64,000 bases of DNA, from the NCBI RefSeq assembly GCF_013822155.1, contig NZ_PNJW01000007.1:1-64000 (forward strand), in the 5' to 3' direction. The notes beneath the pieces were generated by a model. That model was not told where the DNA came from. It searched no databases and was given only the letters and a program-made list of their open reading frames with translations. Of this stretch, positions 1-8,625 are shown one piece after another. The first letter of the stretch is position 1. Each line of letters starts with the position of its first letter. A program made the position numbers and the translations under genes. The DNA comes from Flavobacterium sp. (GTDB lineage: Bacteria; Bacteroidota; Bacteroidia; Flavobacteriales; Flavobacteriaceae).

Positions 1-377
1 AAAGCCGTATTTCATACAGAAGAGCTATTAAAATGGCTATCGCAGCAGCAATGCGTATGAATGCAGAAGGTGTAAAGGTTTTGATTTCCGGTCGTTTGAA
101 TGGAGCTGAAATGGCACGTTCAGAAGGTTTCAAAGAAGGTAGAATTCCTCTATCAACTTTCAGAGCCGATATTGATTATGCTTTGGCAGAAGCTCATACT
201 ACTTATGGTAGAATGGGAATCAAAGTATGGATCATGAAAGGTGAAGTTTACGGAAAGAGAGATCTTTCTCCATTAGTTGGCATGGATAAAAAACAAGCTG
301 GCGGTGGAAGTAAAGGTGGTGATGCTCCAAGAGGAGGAAAACCAAACGGAAAATCAAACCCACGTAAAAGAAAGTAA
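1..377 (+). CDS. rpsC: 30S ribosomal protein S3, 3' part (5' end outside window)
   Basis: C-terminal part of ribosomal protein S3, which lies at the mRNA entry side of the 30S subunit. The reading frame is open from base 3 to the stop at 375-377. The ATG at 33 in the ORF track is internal, because the upstream codons read [10 protein letters not shown], which runs straight into the S3 segment. The recognisable stretch includes [12 protein letters not shown] and [11 protein letters not shown], followed by a lysine/glycine-rich tail typical of Bacteroidetes S3. Ribosomal genes follow at short spacing (L16 starts 19 bases later), so this is the distal part of the S10 operon. Truncated only by the window edge. 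Confidence 0.96.
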   Translation, partial: SRISYRRAIKMAIAAAMRMNAEGVKVLISGRLNGAEMARSEGFKEGRIPLSTFRADIDYALAEAHTTYGRMGIKVWIMKGEVYGKRDLSPLVGMDKKQAGGGSKGGDAPRGGKPNGKSNPRKRK

Positions 378-396
378 TTTTTTAAATTAAAGAAAA

Positions 397-816
397 ATGT
401 TACAGCCTAAAAGAACAAAATACCGTAAGGTACAAAAAGGTAGAATGAAAGGTGATTCTCAAAGAGGTCACGAACTTTCTAACGGGATGTTTGGAATTAA
501 ATCAATGGATTCATCATTTTTAACTTCACGTCAAATCGAAGCTGCACGTATTGCTGCAACTCGTTATATGAAAAGAGAAGGACAATTATGGATCAAAATT
601 TTCCCGGACAAACCAATCACTAAGAAACCTCTTGAAGTACGTATGGGTAAAGGTAAAGGTGCAGTTGAATATTGGGCTGCCGTTGTTAAACCCGGAAGAA
701 TTATGTTTGAAGTAGGAGGAGTACCTTTGTCAGTTGCAAAAGAAGCATTACGCTTAGCAGCTCAAAAACTTCCTGTTAAAACTAAGTTTGTTGTCGCTAG
801 AGATTTTGAAGCATAA
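397..816 (+). CDS. rplP: 50S ribosomal protein L16
   Basis: Ribosomal protein L16, a 50S protein near the peptidyl transferase centre and the A-site tRNA elbow. The 139-residue product has the usual family length. It starts [19 protein letters not shown] and contains [21 protein letters not shown] and [12 protein letters not shown], all hallmark L16 segments. It sits between rpsC and rpmC in the standard S10 order. The ATG at 397 is preceded by an A-rich stretch without a Shine-Dalgarno sequence, normal for this phylum. Confidence 0.97.
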   Translation: MLQPKRTKYRKVQKGRMKGDSQRGHELSNGMFGIKSMDSSFLTSRQIEAARIAATRYMKREGQLWIKIFPDKPITKKPLEVRMGKGKGAVEYWAAVVKPGRIMFEVGGVPLSVAKEALRLAAQKLPVKTKFVVARDFEA

Positions 817-828
817 TCCTATTTAATT

Positions 829-1020
829 ATGAAACAATCAGAAATTATAAGTCTATCTTCAGCTGAGTTACAAGAGAAACTTAGTCAGTCAAGAAAAACG
901 TATGCCGACCTAAAAACGACTCATACTATTTCTCCAATTCAAAACCCACTTCAAATTAAAGCAGTGCGTAGAACAATTGCGAGATTAGTAACTGAGCTAA
1001 GTAAAAGAGAGTTACAATAA
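829..1020 (+). CDS. rpmC: 50S ribosomal protein L29
   Basis: Ribosomal protein L29, a small two-helix protein near the 50S exit tunnel that contributes to the docking site for trigger factor and SRP. It is 63 residues, the usual size. The pattern is weakly conserved, but the helical SSAELQEKLSQSRKTYADLK segment and the C-terminal IKAVRRTIARLVTELSKREL match L29. Its place between rplP and rpsQ supports the call. The intergenic gaps are 12 and 17 bases. Confidence 0.93.
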   Translation: MKQSEIISLSSAELQEKLSQSRKTYADLKTTHTISPIQNPLQIKAVRRTIARLVTELSKRELQ

Positions 1021-1037
1021 TTGTATTCTGCTGAAAG

Positions 1038-1295
1038 ATGGAAAAAAGAAATTTAAGAAAAGAAAGAGTTGGTGTAGTTACTAGCAACAGAATGGAGAAA
1101 TCTATCGTTGTTTCTGAAACAAGAAAAGTAAAACACCCATTATACGGTAAGTTCGTGTTGAAAACTAAGAAATATGTTGCACACGACGAAACAAACGACT
1201 GTAATATTGGAGATACTGTAAGAATTAGCGAAACGCGTCCTTTAAGTAAATCAAAATGTTGGAGATTAGTTGAAATCATTGAAAGAGCGAAGTAA
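1038..1295 (+). CDS. rpsQ: 30S ribosomal protein S17
   Basis: Ribosomal protein S17, a primary 16S rRNA-binding protein with an OB fold. The 85-residue product begins [20 protein letters not shown] and contains [19 protein letters not shown] and [19 protein letters not shown], the classic S17 signatures. It lies between rpmC and rplN in the standard order. The start of rplN follows the stop by two bases. Confidence 0.97.
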   Translation: MEKRNLRKERVGVVTSNRMEKSIVVSETRKVKHPLYGKFVLKTKKYVAHDETNDCNIGDTVRISETRPLSKSKCWRLVEIIERAK

Positions 1296-1297
1296 TT

Positions 1298-1666
1298 ATG
1301 GTACAACAGGAATCTAGATTAAAAGTAGCAGATAACACTGGAGCAAAAGAAGTTTTGACTATCCGTGTTTTAGGAGGAACGAAACGTCGTTATGCCTCTG
1401 TTGGAGATAAAATTGTAGTTTCAATTAAAGATGCAACCCCAAACGGAAACGTTAAGAAAGGAGCTGTATCAACTGCAGTTGTTGTACGTACCAAAAAAGA
1501 AGTGAGAAGAGCTGATGGTTCTTATATTCGTTTCGATGACAATGCATGTGTTCTTTTGAATGCGGCAGGAGAAATGAGAGGAACTCGTGTTTTTGGTCCA
1601 GTAGCAAGAGAACTTCGTGAAAAACAATTCATGAAAATTGTATCATTAGCACCTGAAGTGCTTTAA
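1298..1666 (+). CDS. rplN: 50S ribosomal protein L14
   Basis: Ribosomal protein L14, which binds 23S rRNA and helps form an intersubunit bridge. The 122-residue length matches the family exactly. Diagnostic segments are [39 protein letters not shown] and RIFDDNA-like [11 protein letters not shown], with [13 protein letters not shown] at the C-terminal end. It starts the classical spc operon, although here it follows rpsQ after only two bases with no visible promoter, so S10 and spc genes are probably co-transcribed. Confidence 0.98.
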
Positions 1667-1674
1667 ATCGATTG

Positions 1675-1992
1675 ATGATGACAAAGTTAAAAATTAAATC
1701 AGGAGACATTGTAAGAGTTATTGCAGGTGACCATAAAGGTGCTGAAGGTAAAGTGTTACGTGTTTTTATAGATGCAAACAAAGCGATTGTTGAAGGTACT
1801 AACATGGTTTCAGTTCATACTAAACCAAGTGCTAAAAACCCTCAAGGTGGAATCGTAAAGAAAGAAGCTCCTATTCAAGTATCGAACTTGTCTTTAATTG
1901 ACCCAAAGTCGAAAAAAGCAACTAAAGTTGGTTTCAAAGTAGAAGGAGATAAGAAAGTAAGATTTTCAAAAAAATCTAATCAAGTATTATAG
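1675..1992 (+). CDS. rplX: 50S ribosomal protein L24
   Basis: Ribosomal protein L24, a KOW-domain protein that starts early 50S assembly. The KOW signature is clear in [20 protein letters not shown] near the N-terminus, followed by [20 protein letters not shown]. The ORF track begins at a TTG at 1672, but two consecutive ATG codons follow at 1675 and 1678, and one of these is the likelier start (104-105 residues). The TAG stop ends at 1992 and touches the next gene. Confidence 0.96.
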   Translation: MMTKLKIKSGDIVRVIAGDHKGAEGKVLRVFIDANKAIVEGTNMVSVHTKPSAKNPQGGIVKKEAPIQVSNLSLIDPKSKKATKVGFKVEGDKKVRFSKKSNQVL

Positions 1993-1994
1993 TG

Positions 1995-2546
1995 ATGGCT
2001 TATATACCTAGACTAAAAGAAGAATATAAAAGTAGAGTTATTCCTGCTTTGAAAGAAGAATTCGGTTATAAAAACGTAATGCAAGTTCCTAAATTGGAAA
2101 AAATCGTTTTAAGCCGTGGTGTCGGAGCTGCAGTGTCAGACAAGAAATTGGTTGATTATGCAGTAGACGAGTTGACAAAAATCACCGGACAAAAAGCTTT
2201 AGCAACTATTTCTAAAAAAGACGTTGCGTCTTTTAAATTAAGAAAAGGTATGCCAATTGGTGCTAAAGTAACTTTACGAGGAGAAAGAATGTATGAATTC
2301 TTAGATAGATTGATTACTTCTTCTTTACCACGTGTAAGAGATTTTGGTGGTATCAAAGCAACCGGTTTTGACGGAAGAGGTAATTACAACCTTGGAGTTT
2401 TGGAACAAATCATTTTCCCTGAAATTGATATTGATAAAGTAAACAAAATTTCAGGTATGGATATTACTTTTGTAACAACTGCCAAAACAGATAAGGAAGC
2501 AAAATCATTATTAGCAGAATTAGGATTACCTTTTAAAAAGAATTAA
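1995..2546 (+). CDS. rplE: 50S ribosomal protein L5
   Basis: Ribosomal protein L5, which binds 5S rRNA and contacts the P-site tRNA. Recognisable segments are [53 protein letters not shown] and [20 protein letters not shown]. The ORF track starts at a GTG at 1992 that overlaps the rplX stop. The adjacent ATG at 1995 gives 183 residues beginning [10 protein letters not shown] and is preferred. Tight spacing to rplX suggests coupled translation. Confidence 0.97.
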   Translation: MAYIPRLKEEYKSRVIPALKEEFGYKNVMQVPKLEKIVLSRGVGAAVSDKKLVDYAVDELTKITGQKALATISKKDVASFKLRKGMPIGAKVTLRGERMYEFLDRLITSSLPRVRDFGGIKATGFDGRGNYNLGVLEQIIFPEIDIDKVNKISGMDITFVTTAKTDKEAKSLLAELGLPFKKN

Positions 2547-2549
2547 GTT

Positions 2550-2819
2550 ATGGCTAAAGAATCAATGAAAGCCCGTGAGGTTAAGAGACAAAAAACGGTA
2601 GAAAAGTACGCTGAAAAAAGAAAAGCTTTATTAGAGGCCGGAGATTATGAAGGTTTACAAAAATTACCTAAAAATGCTTCGCCAGTTCGTTTACACAACC
2701 GTTGTAAATTAACAGGAAGACCAAGAGGGTATATGCGTCAATTCGGTCTTTCACGTGTAACATTTCGTGAAATGGCTAACCAAGGTTTAATTCCAGGTGT
2801 CAAAAAAGCTAGTTGGTAA
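2550..2819 (+). CDS. rpsN: 30S ribosomal protein S14 (zinc-independent short form)
   Basis: Ribosomal protein S14 in the 30S head. The 89-residue product carries the family motif [20 protein letters not shown] and ends [11 protein letters not shown]. It has only one cysteine in this region and lacks the CxxC pairs of the zinc-ribbon form, so it is the zinc-free type, though shorter than the roughly 100-residue E. coli protein. It starts three bases after rplE. A longer than usual 72-base spacer separates it from rpsH. Confidence 0.97.
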   Translation: MAKESMKAREVKRQKTVEKYAEKRKALLEAGDYEGLQKLPKNASPVRLHNRCKLTGRPRGYMRQFGLSRVTFREMANQGLIPGVKKASW

Positions 2820-2891
2820 AACAAATTTTAATTGGTTTCAGGTTCAATAGAAAGAGTTTTTGTTGAAAACCGTTACCGCAAATTTATACAT

Positions 2892-3290
2892 ATGTATACA
2901 GATCCTATTGCAGATTATCTAACTAGAGTTAGAAATGCAGTGAAAGCAAATCACAAAGTGGTTGAAATTCCCGCATCTAACCTTAAAAAAGAAATCACAA
3001 AGATTTTATTTGATCAAGGGTATATTTTAAGTTACAAATTTGATGACACTTCTGTTCAAGGAAGCATCAAAATTGCTCTTAAGTACGACAAAGTTACTAA
3101 AGAGCCTGTAATCAGAGATATCCAAAGAATTAGTAAACCAGGTTTACGTAAATATGCAGGTTCTTCAAACCTTCCAAGAATCCTTAATGGATTAGGAATT
3201 GCAATTGTTTCAACTTCAAAAGGTCTTATGACTGGAAAACAAGCTAAACAATTGAATGTAGGTGGAGAAGTAATTTGTTACGTATACTAA
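2892..3290 (+). CDS. rpsH: 30S ribosomal protein S8
   Basis: Ribosomal protein S8, a primary binder of the 16S central domain. In gammaproteobacteria S8 is also the translational repressor of the spc operon. The ORF track extends to a TTG at 2832. The real start is the ATG at 2892, giving 132 residues that begin MYTDPIADYLTRVRNAVKAN, the canonical S8 N-terminus. The C-terminal STSKGLMTGKQAKQLNVGGE and EVICYVY match S8. The 72-base leader before it contains a modest stem described separately. Confidence 0.97.
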   Translation: MYTDPIADYLTRVRNAVKANHKVVEIPASNLKKEITKILFDQGYILSYKFDDTSVQGSIKIALKYDKVTKEPVIRDIQRISKPGLRKYAGSSNLPRILNGLGIAIVSTSKGLMTGKQAKQLNVGGEVICYVY

Positions 3291-3305
3291 TAAAAAGACT
3301 GAACG

Positions 3306-3848
3306 ATGTCAAGAATAGGTAAAAATCCAGTTGTGATTCCAGCAGGTGTAACACTTGAAGTTAACGAAGGTGTAATCACAGTTAAAGGGAAATTAGGTCA
3401 ACTTACACAGGAGTTTTCGGACGTTACTGTAACTGTTGAAGACGGTCAAGTGTTAGTAGAAAGATCTTCTGACCATAAAGACCAAAGAGCAAAGCATGGT
3501 TTATACAGATCTTTAATCAGTAATATGGTTAATGGTGTATCTACCGGTTTTACAAAAGAATTAGAGTTAGTTGGTGTAGGATATAGAGCATCTAACCAAG
3601 GTCAAAAATTAGATCTTGCATTAGGTTTTTCTCATAATATCGTTTTAGAAGTTGCTCCGGAAGTAAAATTGGAGACAATTTCAGAAAAAGGTAAAAATCC
3701 AATCGTAAAATTAACCTCTCACGATAAACAACTTTTAGGACAGGTAGCCGCTAAAATTAGAGGTTTCCGTAGACCAGAACCTTACAAAGGAAAAGGTGTT
3801 AAATTCGTAGGTGAAGTATTAAGAAGAAAAGCAGGTAAATCAGCTTAA
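3306..3848 (+). CDS. rplF: 50S ribosomal protein L6
   Basis: Ribosomal protein L6 at the base of the L7/L12 stalk. The product is 180 residues, close to the usual 177-180, and starts [19 protein letters not shown]. Its C-terminal signature is [16 protein letters not shown], and [20 protein letters not shown] is also diagnostic. It has the two-repeat organisation of the family. It lies between rpsH and rplR in spc order with short gaps. Confidence 0.98.
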   Translation: MSRIGKNPVVIPAGVTLEVNEGVITVKGKLGQLTQEFSDVTVTVEDGQVLVERSSDHKDQRAKHGLYRSLISNMVNGVSTGFTKELELVGVGYRASNQGQKLDLALGFSHNIVLEVAPEVKLETISEKGKNPIVKLTSHDKQLLGQVAAKIRGFRRPEPYKGKGVKFVGEVLRRKAGKSA

Positions 3849-3859
3849 AAATTAAGATT

Positions 3860-4213
3860 ATGTCATTAACAAAATCTGATAGAAGACAGAGAATTAAGTT
3901 CAGAATTAGAAAGATTGTAAGCGGAACTGCTACTAAACCAAGACTTTCTGTATTCAGAAGCAACAAAGAAATCTATGCTCAATTAGTAGATGACTTGAAT
4001 GGAGTTACTTTATTAGCCGCATCCTCTAGAGATAAAGGAGTAGACGCTAAAGGTACAAACATTGAAGTTGCGTCAGCAGTAGGAAAATTAGTTGCTGAAA
4101 AAGCATTGAAAGCTGGTATTGATACAGTAACTTTCGATAGAGGAGGATACTTATACCACGGTCGTATTAAATCATTAGCAGATGGAGCGAGAGCTGCCGG
4201 ACTTAAATTCTAA
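3860..4213 (+). CDS. rplR: 50S ribosomal protein L18
   Basis: Ribosomal protein L18, which binds 5S rRNA together with L5 and L25. The 117-residue product has the expected length. Recognisable parts are [32 protein letters not shown] and the C-terminal [20 protein letters not shown] followed by AAGLKF. The spacing to rplF and rpsE is 11 and 6 bases, consistent with one polycistronic message. Confidence 0.98.
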   Translation: MSLTKSDRRQRIKFRIRKIVSGTATKPRLSVFRSNKEIYAQLVDDLNGVTLLAASSRDKGVDAKGTNIEVASAVGKLVAEKALKAGIDTVTFDRGGYLYHGRIKSLADGARAAGLKF

Positions 4214-4219
4214 GAAGTT

Positions 4220-4744
4220 ATGTATAACAAATACAAAAATGTAGAGTTAGTAAAACCTAGTGGTCTTGAATTAAAAGATCGTTTGGTGAGTGTAAATCGT
4301 GTTACCAAAGTAACAAAAGGTGGTAGAGCATTTGGTTTTTCTGCTATTGTTGTGGTAGGTGATGAAAACGGAGTAGTTGGTCATGGATTAGGAAAATCTA
4401 AAGACGTATCTGAAGCTATTGCAAAAGCAGTGGAAGATGCTAAGAAAAATTTAGTAAAAATTCCTTTAAGTGGTCAATCTGTTCCTCACGAACAAAAAGG
4501 TAAATTTGGTGGAGCACGTGTATTCTTAATGCCTGCATCGCATGGTACAGGAGTTATTGCTGGTGGTGCTGTTCGTTCAGTACTTGAATCAGTTGGAATT
4601 CACGATGTATTATCAAAATCTCAAGGATCTTCAAACCCACATAACGTGGTAAAAGCAACTTTCGATGCATTACTTCAAATGAGAAGTGCATATACTGTAG
4701 CTAAACAAAGAGGAATTTCTTTAGAGAAAGTATTTAAAGGTTAA
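4220..4744 (+). CDS. rpsE: 30S ribosomal protein S5
   Basis: Ribosomal protein S5, involved in decoding fidelity and mRNA unwinding at the entry tunnel. The 174-residue protein has the dsRNA-binding-like N-terminal domain ([20 protein letters not shown], then [20 protein letters not shown]) and the C-terminal domain ([20 protein letters not shown], then [20 protein letters not shown]). All are standard S5 signatures. It lies in the normal spc position. Confidence 0.98.
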   Translation: MYNKYKNVELVKPSGLELKDRLVSVNRVTKVTKGGRAFGFSAIVVVGDENGVVGHGLGKSKDVSEAIAKAVEDAKKNLVKIPLSGQSVPHEQKGKFGGARVFLMPASHGTGVIAGGAVRSVLESVGIHDVLSKSQGSSNPHNVVKATFDALLQMRSAYTVAKQRGISLEKVFKG

Positions 4745-4758
4745 TATTCAAGGAAATT

Positions 4759-4941
4759 ATGACAAAGATTTTAGTAAAACAAGTAAAAAGTAAAATTAAC
4801 TGTCCTCTAACACAAAAGAGAACATTAGTGGCTTTGGGTCTTAATAGATTAGGACAAGTTGTAGAGCATGATAATTCATCTGCTATCCTTGGAATGGTAA
4901 ATAAAGTTAAACACTTAGTTTCTGTAGAAGAATCTAAATAA
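4759..4941 (+). CDS. rpmD: 50S ribosomal protein L30
   Basis: Ribosomal protein L30, a small 50S protein. The product is 60 residues, the usual bacterial length. The motif VKSKINCPLTQKRTLVALGL with GLNRLGQVVEHDNSSAILGM is diagnostic. It lies between rpsE and rplO as in most spc operons. Some bacteria have lost this gene; here it looks intact. Confidence 0.96.
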   Translation: MTKILVKQVKSKINCPLTQKRTLVALGLNRLGQVVEHDNSSAILGMVNKVKHLVSVEESK

Positions 4942-4952
4942 CACTATTCAAA

Positions 4953-5405
4953 ATGAATTTAAGTAACTTACAACCAGCTGAAGGGTCAACACACAATCAA
5001 AATAAAAGATTAGGTAGAGGAGAAGGTTCTGGAAAAGGTGGTACTGCATCACGTGGTCACAAAGGAGCAAAATCTCGTTCAGGTTATTCTAAAAAGATTG
5101 GTTTTGAAGGAGGGCAAATGCCACTTCAAAGACGTGTGCCTAAGTTTGGATTTAAAAATATCAATAGAGTAGATTATCAAGGGGTAAACCTAGATTCTTT
5201 ACAAGCTTTAGTAGATAATGGTGTAGTGACTGATACTGTAGATTTTTCAGTATTTGTTGATACTCGTTTGGCAACTAAAAACGAATTGGTAAAAATATTA
5301 GGTAGAGGTGAATTAAAAGCCAAATTAAAAGTAACCGCTCACAAATTTACTGCTACTGCAAAAGCTGCTATCGAAGCTGCAGGGGGTGAAGCTGTAACTT
5401 TATAA
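4953..5405 (+). CDS. rplO: 50S ribosomal protein L15
   Basis: Ribosomal protein L15, a late-assembly 50S protein with an extended glycine- and arginine-rich N-terminal arm. The 150-residue product begins MNLSNLQPAEGSTHNQNKRL and contains RLGRGEGSGKGGTASRGHKG and FEGGQMPLQRRVPKFGF. It is the last ribosomal gene before secY, 12 bases upstream, the usual arrangement that ties translocon supply to ribosome synthesis. Confidence 0.98.
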   Translation: MNLSNLQPAEGSTHNQNKRLGRGEGSGKGGTASRGHKGAKSRSGYSKKIGFEGGQMPLQRRVPKFGFKNINRVDYQGVNLDSLQALVDNGVVTDTVDFSVFVDTRLATKNELVKILGRGELKAKLKVTAHKFTATAKAAIEAAGGEAVTL

Positions 5406-5417
5406 TTTACTAACTGT

Positions 5418-6764
5418 ATGAAGAAATTTTTTGAAGCACTCACAAACGTTTGGAAAATAGAAGAATTAAAAAACAGAATTTTAATTACTCTAGGTTTACT
5501 TCTTGTTTATCGTTTTGGAGCACAGGTAACTTTACCAGGTATAGATGCAACTAAATTAGGTGGTTTAGCTACCCAAACAGATCAGGGAATTGGTTCAATT
5601 CTAGATATGTTTACTGGAGGGGCTTTTTCTCAAGCATCTGTATTCGCTTTAGGTATTATGCCATACATTTCTGCATCCATTGTGGTGCAATTAATGGGAA
5701 TAGCAGTTCCATATTTACAAAAACTGCAAAAAGATGGTGAGAGTGGAAGAAAAAAAATTAATCAAATTACACGTTGGTTAACAATTGCAATCACTTTAGT
5801 TCAAGGTCCTGGTTATATTTATAACTTATACAGAACTTTACCATCAGAAGCATTTTTGTTAGGATTTAATTCCTTTTCTTTCTTATTTTCAGCAGTAGTT
5901 ATCCTAGTAACAGGAACTATTTTTGCGATGTGGTTAGGAGAGAAAATTACTGATAAAGGTATAGGAAATGGAATTTCCTTATTGATTATGGTAGGTATTA
6001 TTGCTCGTTTACCACAAGCTTTTTTACAAGAGTTCGTCTCAACTGTAAAACAAGATAATGGTGGATTAGTACTTTTAGTATTTGAAATTATTCTTTGGTT
6101 ATTGGTGATTATTGCTAGTATCCTTTTAGTAATGGCTGTACGTAAAATACCTGTTCAATATGCCAGAAGAACTGCAGGCGGAGATTTTGAACAAGATATG
6201 ATGGGTGGTAACAGACAGTTTATTCCATTAAAGCTTAATGCTTCTGGAGTAATGCCAATAATCTTTGCTCAAGCTATCATGTTTATTCCTGCAGCAATTG
6301 CAGGTTTATCAAAATCTGAAGCGGCTCAATCCGTTACAGGTGCCTTTAGTGATATGTTTGGTTTTTGGTATAATTTTGTATTTGCTCTATTGATTGTGGT
6401 ATTTACCTATTTCTATACAGCTATTACAGTCCCAACAAACAAAATGGCTGATGACTTAAAAAGAAGTGGAGGATTCATACCGGGAATTAGACCAGGCATT
6501 GAAACATCTGACTTTTTAGATAGAATAATGTCCTTAATAACATTACCGGGTTCTCTTTTCTTAGCACTTATAGCAGTATTTCCTGCCGTAGTTGTAAATT
6601 TAATGGGAGTTCAGCAAAATTGGGGTATGTTTTTCGGAGGAACATCGCTGTTAATTATGGTAGGTGTTGCAATTGATACTATGCAACAAATAAATTCTTA
6701 TTTGCTGAATAGACATTATGATGGATTGATGAAAAGTGGTAAAAATAGAAAAGCAGTAGCTTAA
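5418..6764 (+). CDS. secY: Protein translocase subunit SecY
   Basis: SecY, the channel-forming subunit of the Sec translocon in the inner membrane, partnering with SecE and SecG. The 448-residue protein has about ten hydrophobic segments. Hallmarks are the N-terminal [20 protein letters not shown], the plug-region [20 protein letters not shown], the loop [15 protein letters not shown], and GLNA-like [13 protein letters not shown] before transmembrane segment 7. The C-terminal [20 protein letters not shown] precedes the last helices. It lies between rplO and infA. Confidence 0.98.
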   Translation: MKKFFEALTNVWKIEELKNRILITLGLLLVYRFGAQVTLPGIDATKLGGLATQTDQGIGSILDMFTGGAFSQASVFALGIMPYISASIVVQLMGIAVPYLQKLQKDGESGRKKINQITRWLTIAITLVQGPGYIYNLYRTLPSEAFLLGFNSFSFLFSAVVILVTGTIFAMWLGEKITDKGIGNGISLLIMVGIIARLPQAFLQEFVSTVKQDNGGLVLLVFEIILWLLVIIASILLVMAVRKIPVQYARRTAGGDFEQDMMGGNRQFIPLKLNASGVMPIIFAQAIMFIPAAIAGLSKSEAAQSVTGAFSDMFGFWYNFVFALLIVVFTYFYTAITVPTNKMADDLKRSGGFIPGIRPGIETSDFLDRIMSLITLPGSLFLALIAVFPAVVVNLMGVQQNWGMFFGGTSLLIMVGVAIDTMQQINSYLLNRHYDGLMKSGKNRKAVA

Positions 6765-6769
6765 TTTTT

Positions 6770-6985
6770 ATGGCAAAACAATCAGCAATAGAACAAGACG
6801 GATCAATTATTGAAGCATTATCAAATGCAATGTTCCGTGTAGAATTAGAAAATGGTCACGTAGTGATTGCTCATATTTCCGGTAAAATGCGAATGCATTA
6901 TATCAAATTATTACCTGGTGATAAAGTGAAATTGGAAATGAGCCCTTACGACCTGACAAAAGCAAGAATTACTTATAGATATTAA
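6770..6985 (+). CDS. infA: Translation initiation factor IF-1
   Basis: IF-1, an S1/OB-fold protein that binds the 30S A site during initiation. The 71-residue length is typical. The sequence [20 protein letters not shown] continues into [20 protein letters not shown] and [20 protein letters not shown], diagnostic of the family. It is five bases after secY and just upstream of rpmJ, a conserved order. Confidence 0.98.
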   Translation: MAKQSAIEQDGSIIEALSNAMFRVELENGHVVIAHISGKMRMHYIKLLPGDKVKLEMSPYDLTKARITYRY

Positions 6986-6996
6986 AGCTATTCACA

Positions 6997-7113
6997 ATGA
7001 AAGTAAGAGCATCAGTAAAGAAAAGAAGTGCCGAATGCGTAATTGTTCGCAGAAAAGGCAGATTGTACGTTATTAACAAAAAGAATCCTAGATTTAAACA
7101 AAGACAAGGATAA
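6997..7113 (+). CDS. rpmJ: 50S ribosomal protein L36 (zinc-ligand-free form; not in ORF track)
   Basis: A 38-codon gene too short for the supplied track. It reads [20 protein letters not shown] then [20 protein letters not shown] and G-stop, a clear L36. The family comes in a zinc-ribbon form with a C-C-C-H ligand set. This copy keeps only one cysteine, has Asn where the third ligand should be (YVIN), and has Phe in place of the His (RFKQRQG), so it is the zinc-independent form. It lies between infA and rpsM with gaps of 11 and 2 bases. Confidence 0.96.
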   Translation: MKVRASVKKRSAECVIVRRKGRLYVINKKNPRFKQRQG

Positions 7114-7115
7114 TT

Positions 7116-7490
7116 ATGGCAAGAATCGCAGGGGTAGATATACCTAAAAACAAAAGAGGAGTTATTGCTTTAACCTATATTTTCGGTATCGGAAAAAGCA
7201 GAGCTATTGAGATTTTAGAAAAAGCTCAAGTTAGTCAAGACAAGAAAGTTCAAGATTGGAATGATGACGAAATCGGAGCAATCCGTGATGCCGTTTCTTA
7301 TTACAAAATTGAAGGAGAATTGCGTTCAGAAGTTTCACTTCACATCAAACGTCTTATGGACATTGGATGTTACAGAGGAATTCGTCATAGATCTGGTCTT
7401 CCATTAAGAGGACAAAGAACTAAAAACAACTCTAGAACTAGAAAAGGTAAAAGAAAAACTGTTGCTAACAAGAAAAAAGCAACTAAATAA
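7116..7490 (+). CDS. rpsM: 30S ribosomal protein S13
   Basis: Ribosomal protein S13 in the 30S head, forming bridges with the 50S subunit. The product is 124 residues. It begins [20 protein letters not shown] and includes [14 protein letters not shown], the helix-hairpin-helix-like segment. The C-terminal [20 protein letters not shown] followed by [11 protein letters not shown] is diagnostic. It starts the alpha-operon gene set (rpsM-rpsK-rpsD-rpoA-rplQ). Confidence 0.98.
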   Translation: MARIAGVDIPKNKRGVIALTYIFGIGKSRAIEILEKAQVSQDKKVQDWNDDEIGAIRDAVSYYKIEGELRSEVSLHIKRLMDIGCYRGIRHRSGLPLRGQRTKNNSRTRKGKRKTVANKKKATK

Positions 7491-7498
7491 TAAGTAAT

Positions 7499-7882
7499 AT
7501 GGCTAAAGCAACAGCAAAAAAACGTAAAGTTATCGTTGAATCAACGGGCGAAGCTCATGTTAGTGCGACTTTTAACAATATTATTATTTCTCTTACCAAT
7601 AAAAAAGGAGAAGTGATTTCATGGTCATCTGCCGGTAAAATGGGTTTCAGAGGATCTAAAAAGAATACACCTTATGCAGCTCAAATGGCCGCAGAAGATT
7701 GTTCAAAAGTAGCACTTGAAGCAGGTTTAAAGAAAGTTAAAGTTTATGTAAAAGGACCAGGTAACGGACGTGAGTCAGCTATCAGATCTTTACATAACAG
7801 TGGAATTGAAGTTACTGAAATTATTGACGTGACTCCAATGCCTCACAACGGATGTAGACCTCCAAAAAGAAGAAGAGTTTAA
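7499..7882 (+). CDS. rpsK: 30S ribosomal protein S11
   Basis: Ribosomal protein S11 on the 30S platform. The product is 127 residues, near the family norm. Motifs are [40 protein letters not shown] and [20 protein letters not shown], ending [14 protein letters not shown] 116-base spacer rich in inverted repeats separates it from rpsD, which is long for this operon. Confidence 0.98.
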   Translation: MAKATAKKRKVIVESTGEAHVSATFNNIIISLTNKKGEVISWSSAGKMGFRGSKKNTPYAAQMAAEDCSKVALEAGLKKVKVYVKGPGNGRESAIRSLHNSGIEVTEIIDVTPMPHNGCRPPKRRRV

Positions 7883-7886
7883 TTTT

Positions 7887-7905
7887 TGCTGAAATTATTT
7901 CAGCA
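7887..7905 (+). other. Perfect 8-bp hairpin just after rpsK
   Basis: TGCTGAAA-TTA-TTTCAGCA forms an 8-bp stem with a three-base loop, four bases after the rpsK stop. No T-run follows directly, so it does not look like a complete intrinsic terminator. It may be an attenuator, a processing or stability element, or part of the structured rpsD leader. Confidence 0.55.
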
Positions 7906-7932
7906 TCATTATAATTTTATTAAGTATAACCC

Positions 7933-7985
7933 AAGGTAGAGTTTGATTATCGAAGGATTTGACCTGAATTCATAATCACTACCTT
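7933..7985 (+). promoter_or_regulatory. Candidate structured leader of rpsD (possible S4 autoregulatory RNA)
   Basis: The spacer before rpsD holds two stacked perfect inverted repeats. AAGGTAG (7933-7939) pairs with CTACCTT (7979-7985), and TGATTAT (7944-7950) pairs directly inside it with ATAATCA (7972-7978). This leaves a left-side bulge AGTT and a 21-base loop. The structure ends 13 bases before the rpsD ATG. S4 is a known translational autoregulator in other bacteria, and I recall S4-associated leader candidates reported for Bacteroidetes and Flavobacteria, although I cannot verify that here. The pairing is seen directly; the regulatory role is inferred. Confidence 0.6.
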
Positions 7986-7998
7986 AAAACAATTTAAA

Positions 7999-8604
7999 AT
8001 GGCAAGATATACTGGTCCAAAAACTAAAATAGCTCGTAAATTTGGCGAAGCTATATTCGGAGAAGATAAAGCCTTCGAAAAAAGAAATTACCCTCCTGGA
8101 CAACACGGTTTGGCTAAAAGAAGAGGTAAAAAATCAGAATATGCAGTACAGTTAATGGAAAAGCAAAAAGCGAAGTACACCTACGGTATTCTTGAAAAAC
8201 AATTCAGAAACTTATTTGAAAAAGCAGCCGCCTCTAAAGGTGTAACAGGTGAAATCCTTTTACAATTATGTGAAGCTAGATTAGATAATGTGGTTTACAG
8301 AATGGGCGTAGCACCTTCTAGAAGAGCAGCTCGTCAAATCGTTGGACACAGACATATTACCGTAAACGGTGAAATTGTGAATGTTCCTTCCTACCATTTG
8401 AAACCTGGTGATAAAGTAGCCATTCGTGAAAAATCAAAATCAGTTGAAGCAATCAATAGTTCTTTAGCAAACGCTAGTAAAGTATATGAGTGGATTACTT
8501 GGAACAATGATACTAAAGAAGGTACTTTTGTAACTGTTCCACAACGTTTACAAATTCCAGAAAACATCAAAGAACAACTAATCGTTGAGTTATACAACAA
8601 ATAA
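7999..8604 (+). CDS. rpsD: 30S ribosomal protein S4
   Basis: Ribosomal protein S4, a primary 16S rRNA binder that nucleates 30S assembly and is a translational repressor in several bacterial groups. The product is 201 residues. It starts [20 protein letters not shown] and contains [20 protein letters not shown]. The S4 RNA-binding domain is visible in [20 protein letters not shown] and [20 protein letters not shown]. The N-terminal domain lacks a four-cysteine zinc site. The structured spacer upstream suggests feedback control. Confidence 0.98.
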   Translation: MARYTGPKTKIARKFGEAIFGEDKAFEKRNYPPGQHGLAKRRGKKSEYAVQLMEKQKAKYTYGILEKQFRNLFEKAAASKGVTGEILLQLCEARLDNVVYRMGVAPSRRAARQIVGHRHITVNGEIVNVPSYHLKPGDKVAIREKSKSVEAINSSLANASKVYEWITWNNDTKEGTFVTVPQRLQIPENIKEQLIVELYNK

Positions 8605-8625
8605 TAATTGACAGAAGTCGTAATT

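Noticed and set aside
956-1306. Reverse-strand ORF of 116 codons in the ribosomal operon
   Set aside because: Antisense shadow of rpmC and rpsQ. It overlaps two certain genes fully and shows no family pattern.
7887-7905. Hairpin after rpsK as an intrinsic terminator
   Set aside because: No T-run follows and the operon clearly continues to rpsD and rpoA; kept only as a structural element.
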